Part shown: piece after piece, positions 43,351 through 54,394 of the stretch
Numbering within the stretch: the first letter of the stretch is position 1
Layout of the letters: every line of letters starts with the position of its first letter
Source of the DNA: Meghimatium bilineatum
Lineage: Eukaryota > Mollusca > Gastropoda > Stylommatophora > Philomycidae
Direction: 5' to 3'
Length of the DNA: 64,000 nt
NCBI GenBank assembly: GCA_034231615.1
Contig: CM067314.1
Coordinates: 10,391,740 to 10,455,739 of the forward strand
The notes under the pieces: model-generated
What the model saw: only the letters and a program-made list of their open reading frames with translations
Databases searched by the model: none
What the model was told of the DNA's origin: nothing
Made by a program: the position numbers and the translations under genes

Positions 43351-44770
43351 AGCTGGCCCACTAACAATATGACTATAGACGTCCACCATTTAGTGGCAAG
43401 CGGCAAAACACTGAAATTATTAGTTACCACGGCAGAAAACAAACGCTCCTGTCGCAAACAAATCGACGACACATTGAATTACTGTTCTCTATATTGTATA
43501 CAACTGTTAAGAATAATAATTATAAGACCCCTTATAAGACCCATAGCCCGTCATGGTCGCATTGGTGTCGCACTGGAGACATCAGCACAAACAAGATGTC
43601 ACGGCATCTCTATCCCTAGCCATCGCCTTTTCCAGTAAAGTGCCTGGGCGTTTAATAAAATTGTACCCAGTTCGTGACATTTTCTATTATTCTTGTGCAT
43701 CTCCTTGGTCAATATTTATATTTTTGTAGTCGCATGCCAAAAAATAGCCTAGGCCTAGGACGACCAAAAGATTTCAAGGAAATTGGCGCTAATTAGCTCA
43801 TGTTTACGTTTTAGCTAGCAGGCGTTTACCGGAGCAAGAAGCGTCTCAGACATTCGGGAGAATGTAGAAAACTCATTCGTAGTTTAAATTTTAATAAAAA
43901 TAATACATTAATGTTAACAAGTGAGTCGTGTTTAGTTACATGTCCAACAACAACCAAGTTTATGCCGTTTCATCACTGCTAAAAGTGGTTACTTTTGAGT
44001 GACTTTCAAACGCAGATAACATTCTACTGAAAATCCAGCACGGGCGTTATTCTGTTGTAAGAGAGATTTAGTGAGAGTTTGAGAGCAGGCGCTAAACATA
44101 ATTGGTTCTGTAGATTGCAGTTGAGTTCTGAACGGTCCCGATGCACAGTTGACTGCAGCGGTGATTAAACAATATTTATATTGGCTGTCCTAGATGCGCT
44201 CTACCTCTCAACCAAGGAGTAGGATAACATGTGATATGCAGGTGCAATTAATCGATTCGATACTAGATGGTATATAACCATATATTTAGTGTAATACGTG
44301 ATATCGCTAATGCGATTTGTTTCATCTTCTGTCCTGGTTTGTGGCTAGGTGTTGTTTTTTTACTTTACATCTGCATGTCTAATTCGAAAACCTGTGTGGA
44401 ATGTTATTTTACTTTACATCTGGAAGTCTAATTAAAAAGACGTATTTATATTATTATCTTTTAGCTTAAGTTCGATGATTGCTTATTGAATTACCGGCAT
44501 AAGGATACACTAAGTATTTTGATTTTATCTTATATTTTAATTATGAAAATCTGGCCAGCGGTTTATAATTAGTTTGAAAACTGTCCATCTACCGAAATTA
44601 TTGCTGATAATTTCCATCCCTGATACGATAACCTGTTCAAAGATTATGAAACACACTCATTATTCTTCAGCCACGTCGTAGTAAGTCGTCGTCCTGCATA
44701 TTGTTATAATAATTATATTACCTATATAAAAATAATGAATGCATTTTGATGAATAATTATGTAGTATAAT
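43351..44770. other. Interval upstream of gene B, repeat-poor
   Basis: About 1.4 kb without arrays or recognised transposon pieces, unusual for this window. Gene B has an acceptor just before its start codon, so at least one non-coding first exon must lie upstream, possibly here. No TATA box or CpG cluster stands out. Confidence 0.35.
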
Positions 44771-44771
44771 A

Positions 44772-45365
44772 TTGAATGTATTCGCCGTATATCTGGACAG
44801 AGAAATGAAGTGCTACAGAAAGATCATACGAATATCATGGACAGAGAGATGAAGTGCTACAGAAAGATCATACGAATATCATGGACAGAGAAATGAAGTG
44901 CTACAGAAAGATCTTACGAATATCATGGACAGAGAAATGAAGTGCTACAGAAAGTTCATACGAATATCATGGACAGAGAGATGAAGTGCTACAGAAAGAT
45001 CATACGAATATCATGGACAGAGAGATGAAGTGCTACAGAAAAATCATACGAATATCATGGACAGAGAAAACGAAGAGTATTGCAATTTTAAAGTTACTGA
45101 AACTAAATGAAGGATGACTTCTAAATACAATCATTAGAAGGAAGCTGTATTTTGTGGACACTTAAAGAGAGATGATAATATCAAAAGTCTGATTATAGAG
45201 GACAGAGTACCAGACGAGAGAAGAAGAGGAAGATGAAGATGGACAAGAGATATCGAAGAATGTATGCACATGTCTCTGGTCACAAGCAGGCATGCTTGCC
45301 TGGGACAGAGTCGTTCACAGTATCCACGACGAAGAGAACATTCTGGAATGTATATGTGACTTTAT
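44772..45365 (+). mobile_element. LINE family B 3' end with tandem-expanded segment
   Basis: The normal continuation is KTKSIAILKLLKLNEG, then LLNTIIRRKLYFVDT, REEEEDEDGQEI in a shifted frame, and ENILECICDF, parallel to the tail at 14.08-14.42 kb (KCYRKILRISW, LLNTITKRKLRLFGHIKR, TTFWKEYVT). The MKCYRKIIRIS part is expanded sixfold. Confidence 0.75.
44794..45066 (+). repeat. 44-bp minisatellite grown from LINE codons, 6 units
   Basis: Unit ATCATGGACAGAGAGATGAA plus GTGCTACAGAAAGATCATAC and GAAT. It encodes MKCYRKIIRIS of family B, and 44 bp breaks the frame at each step. Variants: AAATG/AGATG, and CTTAC/TTCAT in single units. Confidence 0.9.
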
Positions 45366-45577
45366 ATATATATATCCGGACTGATTTCATTTTTTTATAG
45401 AACATTCTTATGATCTAGACTAATGTAAGCAAATGTTGACAGATTATTTTGTGAACAACATATTGATATGAAAATTCTACTTTCTCTTAGAGTGATACAT
45501 GATTGAGAGCTCCAGATTTACCTATAAGCTAAACAAGCTATAGCTTACGTCCTTTTATCATACAATCTACTTCAAAT

Positions 45578-45850
45578 CTTCGAGTACTTTTTCACACAAG
45601 CCACTTCACACATTCGTGCACTTTTCAACACAAGCCACTAGAAACCTCCCGGCACTTTTTCATACAGGCCACTAGAAACCTCCCGGCACTTTTTCATACA
45701 GGCCACTAGAAACCTCCCGGCACTTTTTCATACAGGCCACTAGAAACCTCCCTGCAATTTATCAAACAAGCTAGTAGAGACCTCCTGCACTTTTCAACAC
45801 AAGCCACTAGAAACCTCCCTGCAATTTATCACACACGCCAGTCGAAACCT
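45578..45850. repeat. 34-bp minisatellite, about 8 units
   Basis: Core unit ACTTTTTCATACAGGCCACT plus AGAAACCTCCCGGC; the central three copies are perfect and the outer ones diverged, the usual age gradient from centre to edge. Confidence 0.9.
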
Positions 45851-46074
45851 TCTTGCAATTGCTTAAGTAACTGAAGAAATGCTTTAATAGTAATAAGTGT
45901 TTTAGTTACGTTTCAGTTGTTGAAGATGTACAATACTCTATACCACCAGGAGTCGCAACCCACAAGTTGGAAGTCGCGGTTTAGTGTCTCATCACCTACC
46001 TGAAATACATGTTTGTTCATGAAGATGACCATATTGTTCATAACCGATTACTGTTTTCATTTTATTTTCTACAG

Positions 46075-46143
46075 AGACAGCAATCATGCAGATCTTATCA
46101 GCGTTCAATTTGTTGCTACTGTTGTCATGTGTTGTTCTGTTCG
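46075..46143 (+). CDS. Gene B: signal-peptide exon
   Basis: An acceptor (TTTATTTTCTACAG) ends at 46074, followed by 11 bases of 5' UTR and ATG at 46086. It encodes MQILSAFNLLLLLSCVVLF plus one base (phase 1) before GTGAGTA. The Leu-rich hydrophobic core of about 14 residues is a classic secretory signal. With the next exon it continues ASVSRADST, giving a likely cleavage near LFA-S or SRA-D. ATG 46086 is the only in-frame start after the acceptor. This marks the start of a second vWA gene on the same strand as gene A, with the paralogous vWA exons downstream in matching phase. An upstream non-coding exon is implied. Confidence 0.75.
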
Positions 46144-46425
46144 GTGAGTATACCATCAAGAAACATGCCCTAGTGTCGCATATTGCTCGTTGAATACATA
46201 TTTTTAATCATCTTTAGAATTCAGATTTTTAAAATAATTTTTATCATCTTTACAATTTAGATGATTAATTATCTCTAGAATTTGGATGTTTAATCATCAT
46301 GTGAATGCTGATGTTTACTCATCTCTAGCAGGTATGAATTACTAAACAAACTGTCAACCGACAGGTGAATAGTGAGAAAGGGTAAATCCCCTTTTCTAAT
46401 CATTGGATTATACTTTTCTTACTTT
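46144..46425 (+). other. Gene B intron 1, start
   Basis: Weakly repeated ATCTTTAGAATTxxGATxTTTAAT words at 46208-46330; nothing coding. Confidence 0.4.
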
Positions 46426-46429
46426 GAAA

Positions 46430-46715
46430 TGGTGATCCGCGTATCGCAGTGGTTAACCCACTGGTTTCGCATATGAGTGGTTCTGGGTTCATCCCCCAGT
46501 TGAGGTGGAAATGTTTCTCAGATCACAACGGCTCCCAGGTCGACCCAGCCTTAAATGGGTACCCGATTAATCCGGAAAGTAAAGACTGCGAGGGAGAGGA
46601 GATGTCTACCGCCCTCATTTGCAGAGCCTCTGAAATGTGAGATCGCTAACATCACACACCCCTACGGCATTAATAAATGATATGGGTTGCTTTACCTTTT
46701 TTTTACTTACTTTTC
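46430..46715 (+). repeat. tRNA-derived SINE, family S1, full copy
   Basis: The head has a Pol III A-box-like CGTATCGCAGTGGTTAA and, 30 bp on, a B-box-like TGGGTTCATCCC, with tRNA-like spacing. The body contains TTTCTCAGATCACAACGGCT, GGTCGACCCAGCCTTAA, AGTAAAGACTGCGAGGGAGA, CACACACCCCTACGGCATTA and a T-rich/AC tail. A head-less copy is at 54.40-54.61 kb. Confidence 0.75.
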
Positions 46716-47060
46716 TCACTCATACTGTGTCATGTTCTTGATAAAACATTTTAGTCGACACGTCAATCAGTATGTACTGTCACATGTTTTACAAGTTGCT
46801 AACACAACTGAATTGACATTTTCCTAGTATCACTAAGTGTCTTTTGAGATATTCTTCTTTTAAAGAAATGTAACTTTTAAAAAAACCGCTCGCTCGCATT
46901 GGACACATCTTGTGAATTGGCTTTCAAGATTTGCGGAAGAACATGATGTGAAGGGAAGGCTCATTTAAGGAGGATGTTTAGCACGTTGGGTTATTGGATG
47001 GAATAAATCAGTATTGGTGATGATTGGTTGTAGACACTGAATGTGTAAATTTGCAGAGAT

Positions 47061-47420
47061 GATACCTACACAGATGGTATTCACACACATGACATTCACA
47101 CAGATGGCATTCACACAGATGGCATTCACACAGATGGCATTCACACAGATGGTATTCACACAGATGGTATTCCTATAGATGACATTCACACAGATGGTAT
47201 TCACACAGATGGTATTCACACAGATGGTATTCACACATATGGTATTCAATGAGATGGTTTTCATAAAGATGGTATTCACAGAGATGGTATTCACAGAGAT
47301 GGTATTCACAGAGATGTTATTCACACAGATGGTATTCACAGACATGGTATTCACACAGATGGTATTCAATTATATGGTATTCACAGATATGATATTCACA
47401 GAGATGGTATTGAAGTCAAT
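47061..47420. repeat. 15-bp minisatellite, about 24 units
   Basis: Units of ATTCACACAGATGGT with many variants. With a 15-bp period both strands stay open (MVFTQ / NTICV peptides). No coding support. Confidence 0.95.
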
Positions 47421-47589
47421 CAGCATCGTCTGTAAGACTATTACGTATACACATGTTATATATAGGGTGTTATTTGCAAAAAAATGTATGCCCATACTTC
47501 CACTCCGTAATTCCTTCGGTTCTCTACAAGTTTATGCGCTCTCTCCGGTGTGATCTTGAAAGTGGTCCAATATCATTTATCCAGTGATA

Positions 47590-47765
47590 CATTCAATAAT
47601 GTCTATTTTTCTGAGGAAGAAGAGGAGGAGGCAAGAAGAAGACATGGCTGTATGATATCGAGGACTGGACAGGGAATGAAATTTCCAAACTTATCAGAAT
47701 GATAGAACATAGAGATTGGTGGAGATCATTCTACATTAGATGTCTCAATAATATACCCCTGCGAC
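47590..47765 (+). mobile_element. LINE 3' fragment
   Basis: Reads KKKTWLYDIEDWTGNEISKL, then IRMIEHRDWWRSFYIRCLN, the usual W..DI..WTG......D...WR tail of an endonuclease-reverse transcriptase. Family not fixed. Confidence 0.65.
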
Positions 47766-48129
47766 TCTGGCAAGTTATAGATAAATAACCCACACCTTCA
47801 GAGGATACCCATGCAAGAATACTAGATGAATACTAGATCAATGTAAAATTGTTACTAGATAATCTAACTACCAAACAGTAAATACAATGTAAAAGAAAAA
47901 ATAACAATAACCAAAGCAATACAAACATACAATGCGTTACGGTCTAACAGGGACCTTTATCAAGCAACAAAAAACAATAAGGACATAAATCCACACAATA
48001 TGTATATTGTAAATGCACAGATATGGTCTCAGTATTGCATCTCCGTGCACCATAATTTTTTTTAAAGATAACGTTTACGCAAAATATTACGAATTGCGTA
48101 TATCAAGAATTAATACAAGGTAACTGCGT

Positions 48130-48345
48130 GAAACGTAACAACAATTAGACTTAAGTAACACGCAAGTTTATGTATCGCTTCAATGAGACATGACAGACTA
48201 TAGCTAAAACTAGTAGGTAATGATGCGCACACAAGACATCATACAATTTACAATACACAAATCACATTCAACGTTTCACCCAAAAGGTCTTTATCAAGAC
48301 ACAAACAAAACATCAAAAGACGACGAATGTTTTTCTCAAGAGAAC
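48130..48345 (+). repeat. Fold-back/MITE-like family, half element
   Basis: Matches one arm plus centre of the 31.05-kb element: ACAACAATTAGACTTAAGTA, GTAATGATGCGCACACAAGA, CAACGTTTCA, AAAGGTCTTTATCAAGACAC and AAAAGACGACGAATG. Confidence 0.7.
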
Positions 48346-48367
48346 ACATACTTTTTAAAGATGTGGT

Positions 48368-48530
48368 TGGTCAAGTAAACGGAAAACCTGTTTACTTGAG
48401 ATGCAATTCGGTGAGGCGATTAATTGAGGCGATTCGGTGCCGCTAGAACAGACTTGGTTTAATTACAGTCAGTTTTAAGAATTATTTGCATTAATCCTCA
48501 TGCTTTTTTACTTGAATTTGCAACAAACGT
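48368..48530 (+). repeat. Single arm of fold-back family S4
   Basis: Shares GATGTGGTTxGTCAAGTA, GAAAACC, GGTGCCGCTAGAA and the downstream CATTAATCCTCATGCTTTTT (complement at 26.83 kb) with the element at 26.82-27.14 kb. Contains an internal duplication of GGCGATTAATTGAGGCGATT. Confidence 0.6.
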
Positions 48531-48559
48531 CCAGAAAGAAGGCTGACTTCTGAACAATA

Positions 48560-48800
48560 TATTAATGAAAAAGTGAGTTTTTTTCGGTCACATTAAGACG
48601 GCATGAAGAGAGTGTAACTGGAGGGGATAATAGAAGATAACAGGGGCATAGGCCGCCCAAGACGTCGTTGGCCATAAGACATTCATGAATGCCTGCGTAT
48701 AACACTAAAAGAGGCAGGATAACTTGTTCAAGACCGCGGAGAATTCAAGAGATACACAGGGAAGACTAGGTTCTGAAAAGCCTATATCACCTGATGATGA
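48560..48800 (+). mobile_element. LINE 3' remnant, family B-like
   Basis: Reads LEGIIEDNRGIGRPRRRWP, DIHECLRITLKEAG, FKRYTGKTRF, and a GATGATGA tail. Stops present. Confidence 0.65.
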
Positions 48801-49054
48801 TTTTATCCTGGATTATGTATTTAAAATATACCGACCCAGAAATAATGTGACTGATAGTCCCGCTTATTTATTTGAAATAGAAAAAGACTAGGCAAGATCT
48901 TGGTATCCAGGATTCTTCTAGACACAAAGATTCCTAGTGGAGACACTTCATTGTACTCAGGTTTGCCCATATTTCTTCTCCCTCTCAATGATGCTGCACA
49001 CCACTCGCAAAGAGCTTGTAACGCCGTAGCTTAAAATGATCACCATAACATGAG

Positions 49055-49118
49055 TTTGACTCGAACTCGCGACGCCTTGAGCACAAGGCGCACTGTTACA
49101 ATCATTACTCTAAAGAGA
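49055..49118 (-). repeat. tRNA-like fragment, possible SINE head
   Basis: The reverse complement contains GAGTTCGAGTC, close to a B box, preceded by a CCTTG(TGCT)CAAGG stem-loop in the position of an anticodon arm. The A-box region is not convincing and acceptor-stem pairing is not visible, so this is not a functional tRNA gene. Confidence 0.35.
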
Positions 49119-49666
49119 GAAAAATAAACCTCTCTAATTCACACCAGTAATAGAGTTTTCTGATAAGGACCTTTCATTACACCTCCATATATAGCTAACA
49201 GGCTTCCCGTAAACTACGTCAGTTTTTGTTGTTCCATTTAACCTCATCCCCTTTAGCAGGTGTGCAGTCTCCAGTCTTCCTAATCATGTAAACATGAACT
49301 TATATATATATAACAAAAAAAAACAGTTGTGTATTAAAGAATATCATTGTTTGTTTCAGATTTTTAGAAAAAATTATTCAATTCAACTAATTCTTTTGGT
49401 ACATAAAATACAATATCATAGATGTGAAGTATGGACCCCTGCCCTTCCACCCTTGTCAATAGCTGTCAAGCAATTTCTGGCCTTTTCCCCATAACGGTTA
49501 CCGTAATATACGGACATCTCATAGCTATTATGTAGAAACACCCCTGAAACTGAGAGACAAAATAAATAACCTCACAATTCACTTAATGTTATATTTTTAT
49601 GTTTGTATGTTGTTTTTGGAGGTTTTTTTGCAGCATCGTAATGTGTTAATTCTTTTGCTTTTTCAG

Positions 49667-49693
49667 CTTCTGTGTCACGTGCAGATAGTACAG
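49667..49693 (+). CDS. Gene B: 27-bp micro-exon after the signal peptide
   Basis: An acceptor with a long pyrimidine tract (TTTTGCTTTTTCAG) ends at 49666; the donor is ACAG-GTAAAAT. Phase 1 in and out. With the preceding G it reads A-SVSRADST plus one base. It completes the signal-peptide cleavage region and starts the mature protein. Both flanking introns are phase 1, so it can join directly to the vWA exon at 55459 or to the candidate exon at 52749. Confidence 0.6.
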
Positions 49694-50080
49694 GTAAAAT
49701 AAATAATTGTACTATGTAAACTATCTTGTATATTTTGAAACCATTTCGAACAAATAATGTCTCTGTACAGTAATTCTACCCTTGTACTGTCACAATCCGG
49801 AGAGAAACAAATAATTTCAATGTCCATATGAGACAGTTATGTCATACTGCCGATAGATAAAAAAAATTAAGACAAATTATAAAGCATAAAACAGCGTATT
49901 CGTGTGGCTGGACTACAACCTGTTAATAAGTAAATATTTGTTGAGAATACTTGCAGAAGATGAATAAGATATTTTATTTAAACCGCTTCTTATGTTTACA
50001 TGTATTTCCATCTCTCGTGCCCAGCTTCTCTCGTATATTGACTGTACCTCAGTCTTGTACATAGTATATTGGGTTTAAAA
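49694..50080 (+). other. Gene B intron, nothing recognised
   Basis: No array or transposon piece seen before the LINE fragment that follows. Confidence 0.4.
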
Positions 50081-50084
50081 GATG

Positions 50085-50842
50085 AACAACAACAAAGACT
50101 GCTTAATTCTGAAATAATATATACAGTATAACATTAGACAAGGTAGCACAAGAAAGTGAAAACAAAGGCCTCGTTCTAAACAAGAAGACAACAAGTAATG
50201 GTTGTTTAAAAGAAACACGCACCGCCAAAAACACAGTATTACTATCAATGATGCAAAATTCAATCAAGCGGATAAAGTCAAGTATCTTGGTGCTATTTAA
50301 CATCAGATGGCAGGTGCTCCAATGAGATTAAGAACAGGATAGCATAGGCCAAATCAACATATTTCACAACATTATAAACATTCCATGCAATGGAGTAATA
50401 TCAATGCATACACGAGTTCGAGTGCTAGGATGTTATATTGAGCCAATCCTTATATTCTGCTCGCAGAATTTCAGAATTGCGAAAGATAAGCTGGAAGCAA
50501 ATGAGATATGGCATTTAAGAAGAATGATGTAAATTCCATGGACAGCCAAGACAACTAATGAAGCCGTTCTCATAGATGCTGGAGTAAAACGATAAATTAT
50601 AGCGAAATTTAGAAATGGACAATTTATATTTTTAGGGCATGTGATGAGAAAAGTAAAACTTGAATATATAGTGTCACAGGGAAAGAGCAAAGGGAGAAGA
50701 GATAGAGGAAGACAAATAGAGAAATTTCTGGATGTATTATCACTGTGACATAAAAAAGTCACCAAATGAACTTATTAACAACAAGAGATAGAGAGTTGCG
50801 TAGAAGCATGATCGCCTACGCCACTCGGCATGTCACTTGATT
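50085..50842 (+). mobile_element. LINE, family A-like subfamily, RT end
   Basis: Reads VAQESENKGLVLNKK, ADKVKYLGA then (shifted) TSDGRCSNEIKNRI, CIHEFECYMLSQSLY, and a tail GKSKGRRDRGRQIEKFLDVL ending YATRHVT-stop. The order DKVKYLGA...TSDGR is the block that is tandemly expanded in the related copy at 56.5-57.7 kb. Frame broken several times. Confidence 0.75.
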
Positions 50843-50884
50843 GATAAATAATTTATCTCTCACCATCGTTCGGTCTCCGTAAAG

Positions 50885-51290
50885 AAATGTTGACTCAACA
50901 AATCTCCAATATGTTCTGATTCTTGCATTTGGATGTGCACTCTGCCAGATTGTATTCTATTCATCGTATGATGTTCCCTTCCAACTTGGATCTCTCCGAC
51001 TGCATCTTGCTCACCAACACTTGACTGTACCCTCCATTTCGTTCTTCAACAAGATGGTATGTCTTTGAATGTATCCAAAATATGTTGTTTTTTCCAGAAC
51101 CTCTTCGTCCGTTTTCTTTCTTTTCCATGAAGTTCTTCCCATTCTTCTATATATCCACAACACAAAAATGCATGAATTATGTCTTTTGTTCGTTCATTTA
51201 TCTATGATGACGAGCCCATCAATGAAGAATAGATGTAGTATTCTATAAATCTCGTTTTTATTCTGTGAGTGATTTGTTTTGATGTTCGTA
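50885..51290 (-). mobile_element. LINE family D 3' remnant, minus strand
   Basis: The reverse complement contains ATACAATCTGGCAGAGTGCA, matching ATACAGTCTAGCAGAGTGCA of family D. Further upstream on that strand it gives a GKNFMEKKENGRRGSGKN-like stretch paralleling RTSWKEKKTHKEVLK. Decayed. Confidence 0.6.
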
Positions 51291-51702
51291 GTTATTTTGT
51301 CATTGAAATTACGTATATCATTCTAGATTCTCCTAGATTGTGTTCGCATCTACTATTATTTGTTTGCACATATTCAGCCTGCGCTTATTTTAGTGTTCTG
51401 TAAAAATTCATTCTTACTTCCTCAAATGTAGCACACACGGGGTCAGCCCATCTTGTAAATGTTATCTAAATAAGATTGCAGTAAAATGTATCATACGCCA
51501 TTTTCAATGAAATTGTAAAGATTGTGTGACTATGCTTAACGTGATTGACTAACTTTTGTAGCATTAAATTTACACAAGTAAACAATACAGATACCTACAA
51601 AATATCAATATTAAATATCAAATATCTCAATATCACAGTTTGTGATGAACAATAACTTGAAAAACACAATCTGGTAACGCAAAACTTTTTAGTGCATCAC
51701 AA

Positions 51703-52012
51703 TCATCATCATCAGGTGCCATGCCGGCTGGCGTAGGCGGTCATGGCTCTCCACAGCTCTCTGTCCACAGTATTATTTATCAAAGTCGTTGTTGTTTCAT
51801 TGCCGTGCCAGGTTGTCAAACTGTCTAATATTTTCTCACGTTGTCGCCCTCTGTCTCCGTTGACTTCAGTCTTGCCTGTTGTGACTATGTTCTCTAAACC
51901 TGCCTGTCTCATGAAGTGGCCAAACAAAGAAGACTGTCTTTTTCTTATATTATTGATTAAGGTCCGTTTCGCATTAGACTCTTTCAATACCTCTACATTA
52001 GTTTTTCTGGTA
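51703..52012 (-). mobile_element. LINE family A 3' end
   Basis: Minus strand: LIKESNAKRTLINNIRKRQS-like start, LFGHFMRQAGLENIVTTGKT, LDSLTTWHGNETTTTLINNT, ends ASRHGT-stop with a GAT tail. Open frame. Very close to the copies at 6.9, 8.1 and 41.5 kb. Confidence 0.9.
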
Positions 52013-52196
52013 TATATATCACAATATATAAAATTATTTCTGGATATAATGTTTATTAATTGTTCAGATAAGAGTAAGAAAAGTATTCACTAGAAATTGT
52101 TCAGTAATCAACTACTGTACATTTATATAGAAAGTTAAATTTAAACCAAAAATATTTACTACACATCAAAAGATCACAGTGAGTGCGAATTAGTCA

Positions 52197-52556
52197 CAAC
52201 GGCTTACTTTTCTATCAAAACGGTTTACTTTTCTATCAAAACGGCTTACTTTTCTATCAAAACGGCTTACTTTTCTATCAAAACGGCTTACTTTTCTATC
52301 AAAACGGCTTACTTTTCTATCAAAACGGTTTACTTTTCTATCAAAACGTCTTACTTTTCTATCAAAACGGTTTACGTTTCTATCAAAACAGTTTACTTTT
52401 CTATCAAAACAGTTTACTTTTCTATCAAAACGTCTTACTTTTCTATCAAAACAGTTTACTTTTCTATCAAAACGGTTTACTTTTCTATCAAAACGGTTTA
52501 CTTTTCTATCAAAACGGTTTACTTTTCTATCAAAACGGTTTACTTTTCTATCAAAA
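52197..52556. repeat. 21-bp minisatellite, 17 units
   Basis: Unit AAAACGGTTTACTTTTCTAT plus C. Both strands open (QNGLLFY and DRKVNRF heptapeptides) because the period is 21. Single-base variants (GGC, GTC, CAG) recur in blocks. Confidence 0.95.
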
Positions 52557-52748
52557 ATCACAATGCAAAGTTAAAACAAAATTACGGTGTTTCGTAGCAC
52601 ATCAATACGTTAGTATTGTGTATAACACCGCCTTTACTGTTCCTCTGTAGTATGCGATGTCTACACTGAAACAACTCTCATATATATGCAAAATAAATAT
52701 TATAATGCATTCATATTATTCATATAATTTTTTTTCTGTTTTTTTCAG

Positions 52749-52769
52749 AATGCACTACGCCACCACCAA
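52749..52769 (+). CDS. Gene B: candidate 21-bp linker micro-exon
   Basis: A very strong pyrimidine tract (TTTTTTTTCTGTTTTTTTCAG, 21 bases in all counting the AG) precedes AATGCACTACGCCACCACCA and A, followed by GTTAGT as donor. Phase 1 in and out, so it fits between the exon at 49667 and vWA exon 1, adding ECTTPPP. A short Thr/Pro linker before the vWA domain would parallel the Thr linker of gene A. The donor is weak (T at position 3) and the exon is tiny, so it remains a candidate. Confidence 0.35.
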
Positions 52770-53485
52770 GTTAGTAATTTCTTTAGTTGACTATGTGGCG
52801 TTCTTTACGTTGGATGTTTGTTCGCTAACATCCTCAAATATCGATGATTTATTGTTTCATATGCGCAGTTGGAGGGGTGGTTAGTTTAGCTCTTACAATA
52901 TACCACGTATGAAGTGATACGGTATTTTCAGTCGCTGGCGATGGTCCAATTTGGATATATTAGAGTTCTAAAATTATAAACAAATAAATAGTGTAGGAGG
53001 TCGGAGTTCTTTCAATCCAACTACTCGCAGCAGTAGAAAGAGGTGCGTGGGCGTTCAACGGTAGATAAGGGGGTTCGTTAGAAAATTGAAACTTTAATTT
53101 TAGAACTAGAAATGTAGCCGAAGAAGGGATTAATTCCAAGGACCAAGCTTTTAAATGTGTTTTTATATAAAACATCGATTAACGGAAGCGTATCTGCGTT
53201 CCGTCAACCACTACGATCTCCGGAAAAGTTCAGTATTCCAGAGTAGTGAGATTGTTCTTCTGAGCTTCATTTTACACCCAGAAGATTTCTGCCGTCGGTC
53301 TGGCGCATATCTTAGTGAAGAAAACTTAGAACGTTCTGTGTCACAAGACGAGCTCGTATTTTGTTTTGTTCGCCCAGCGCACATCTATCTTCGGAAAGAG
53401 CGCTTAGTTAGTTGCAAATTATCGCCAGTGTCGAAATACGATTTTCTTGAACACACACAAATCTATCACGATTGAAATCAAAAGA
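52770..53485 (+). other. Gene B intron with an unassigned 106-codon open stretch
   Basis: From about 53155 to 53475 a plus-strand frame is open (FRSVNHYDLRKSS-like region, EDFCRRSGAYLSEENLERS ... EHTQIYHD). Base composition is less AT-rich than its flanks. No family recognised. It may be an old transposon piece, since a LINE remnant follows at once. Confidence 0.3.
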
Positions 53486-53489
53486 GAAA

Positions 53490-53945
53490 TCATAAATTCA
53501 CTCTTCTTCCAACATTGTGTTATCAATGTCAAACATGGACACTGAAAAAAAGAACATGAAATAAAACTTGCTGCCTGTTAAATAAGATTTCTAAGAACAG
53601 CAGTAAACAGAACAATAAGATATTATGTGAGGAATGAAGAGATTACATGAAGTGTTAGAACAACACCAGTACTTAAAAATATTGAAAGAGATTGAAATGT
53701 CTCGGTCACTTAATGATAATGAACCCTTATTGACAAGCGTCAAGAGCATACAATATGAAAATTGAAACAGCACGATGCAGGGGAAGACAAAGAAGAAGGT
53801 GGATTGAATGAGTTACCAAGATAATGAGGTGGCACAATATTACAACATACCAAGGGACCAGACTTGCAATAGTTCGATAACTGATGGTCGTTCAATCCTG
53901 CGATGCCTTACAGCATAAGCAGAGGAAAGACAAGTGATAGACACT
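53490..53945 (+). mobile_element. LINE family C 3' end
   Basis: Parallels 25.75-26.17 kb closely: CAAACATGGACACTGAAAAA, TAAATAAGATTTCTAAGAAC, AGGAATGAAGAGATTACATG, and the end CGTTCAATCCTGCGATGCCT, TACAGCATAAGCAGAGGAAA. Multiple stops. Confidence 0.8.
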
Positions 53946-54049
53946 CCCAGTGAGTCGACGTTTTCCACAGGCAAGCCACCATTTAAATATAAATGGTTGC
54001 ATTATATTAACATTTGAAAGACGTTTGGAGAAAAAAAGCTATTGTAATC

Positions 54050-54260
54050 AATTGGTGGTGTGGAATGAGCGCAGCGACAATATCTTGGCTGAAGTGGCTC
54101 GGAGCAGTGCATAGGTTGCAATCTACCTTCCTGGTGGTGTGATAGTTATTCCATGGCTCTGGTCTGGGGTGGACCGAAAAACCACATAATTCCCATAAAT
54201 GGAATGTCATTTTAATGGCATTGGGTCAACGAGCATTAGTCTATGGACCTCTGGATTGTC
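54050..54260 (+). repeat. tRNA-like SINE S2, short copy
   Basis: Contains an A-box-like CTTGGCTGAAGTGGCTCGG and, about 25 bp on, a B-box-like AGGTTGCAATCTACC, then GGTGGTGTGATAGTTATTCC, GGGTGGACCGAAAAACCACA and ATGGCATTGGGTCAACGAGC. The box spacing supports a tRNA-derived SINE. Confidence 0.65.
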
Positions 54261-54394
54261 CACCAACCAACCAAGATTATCTGCGACAAAAATGATTAAT
54301 ATTCTTTCTCCAATCTTGGTTTTGCAATTTGCTATACTGTATCTTGCCCGTCTTATGATGGCTCCATCCCACGTGTATATCTGCCTACCTAGTG

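Noticed and set aside
46430-46510. A tRNA gene
   Set aside because: A and B boxes are present, but the acceptor stem does not pair and a SINE body follows; it is a tRNA-derived SINE.
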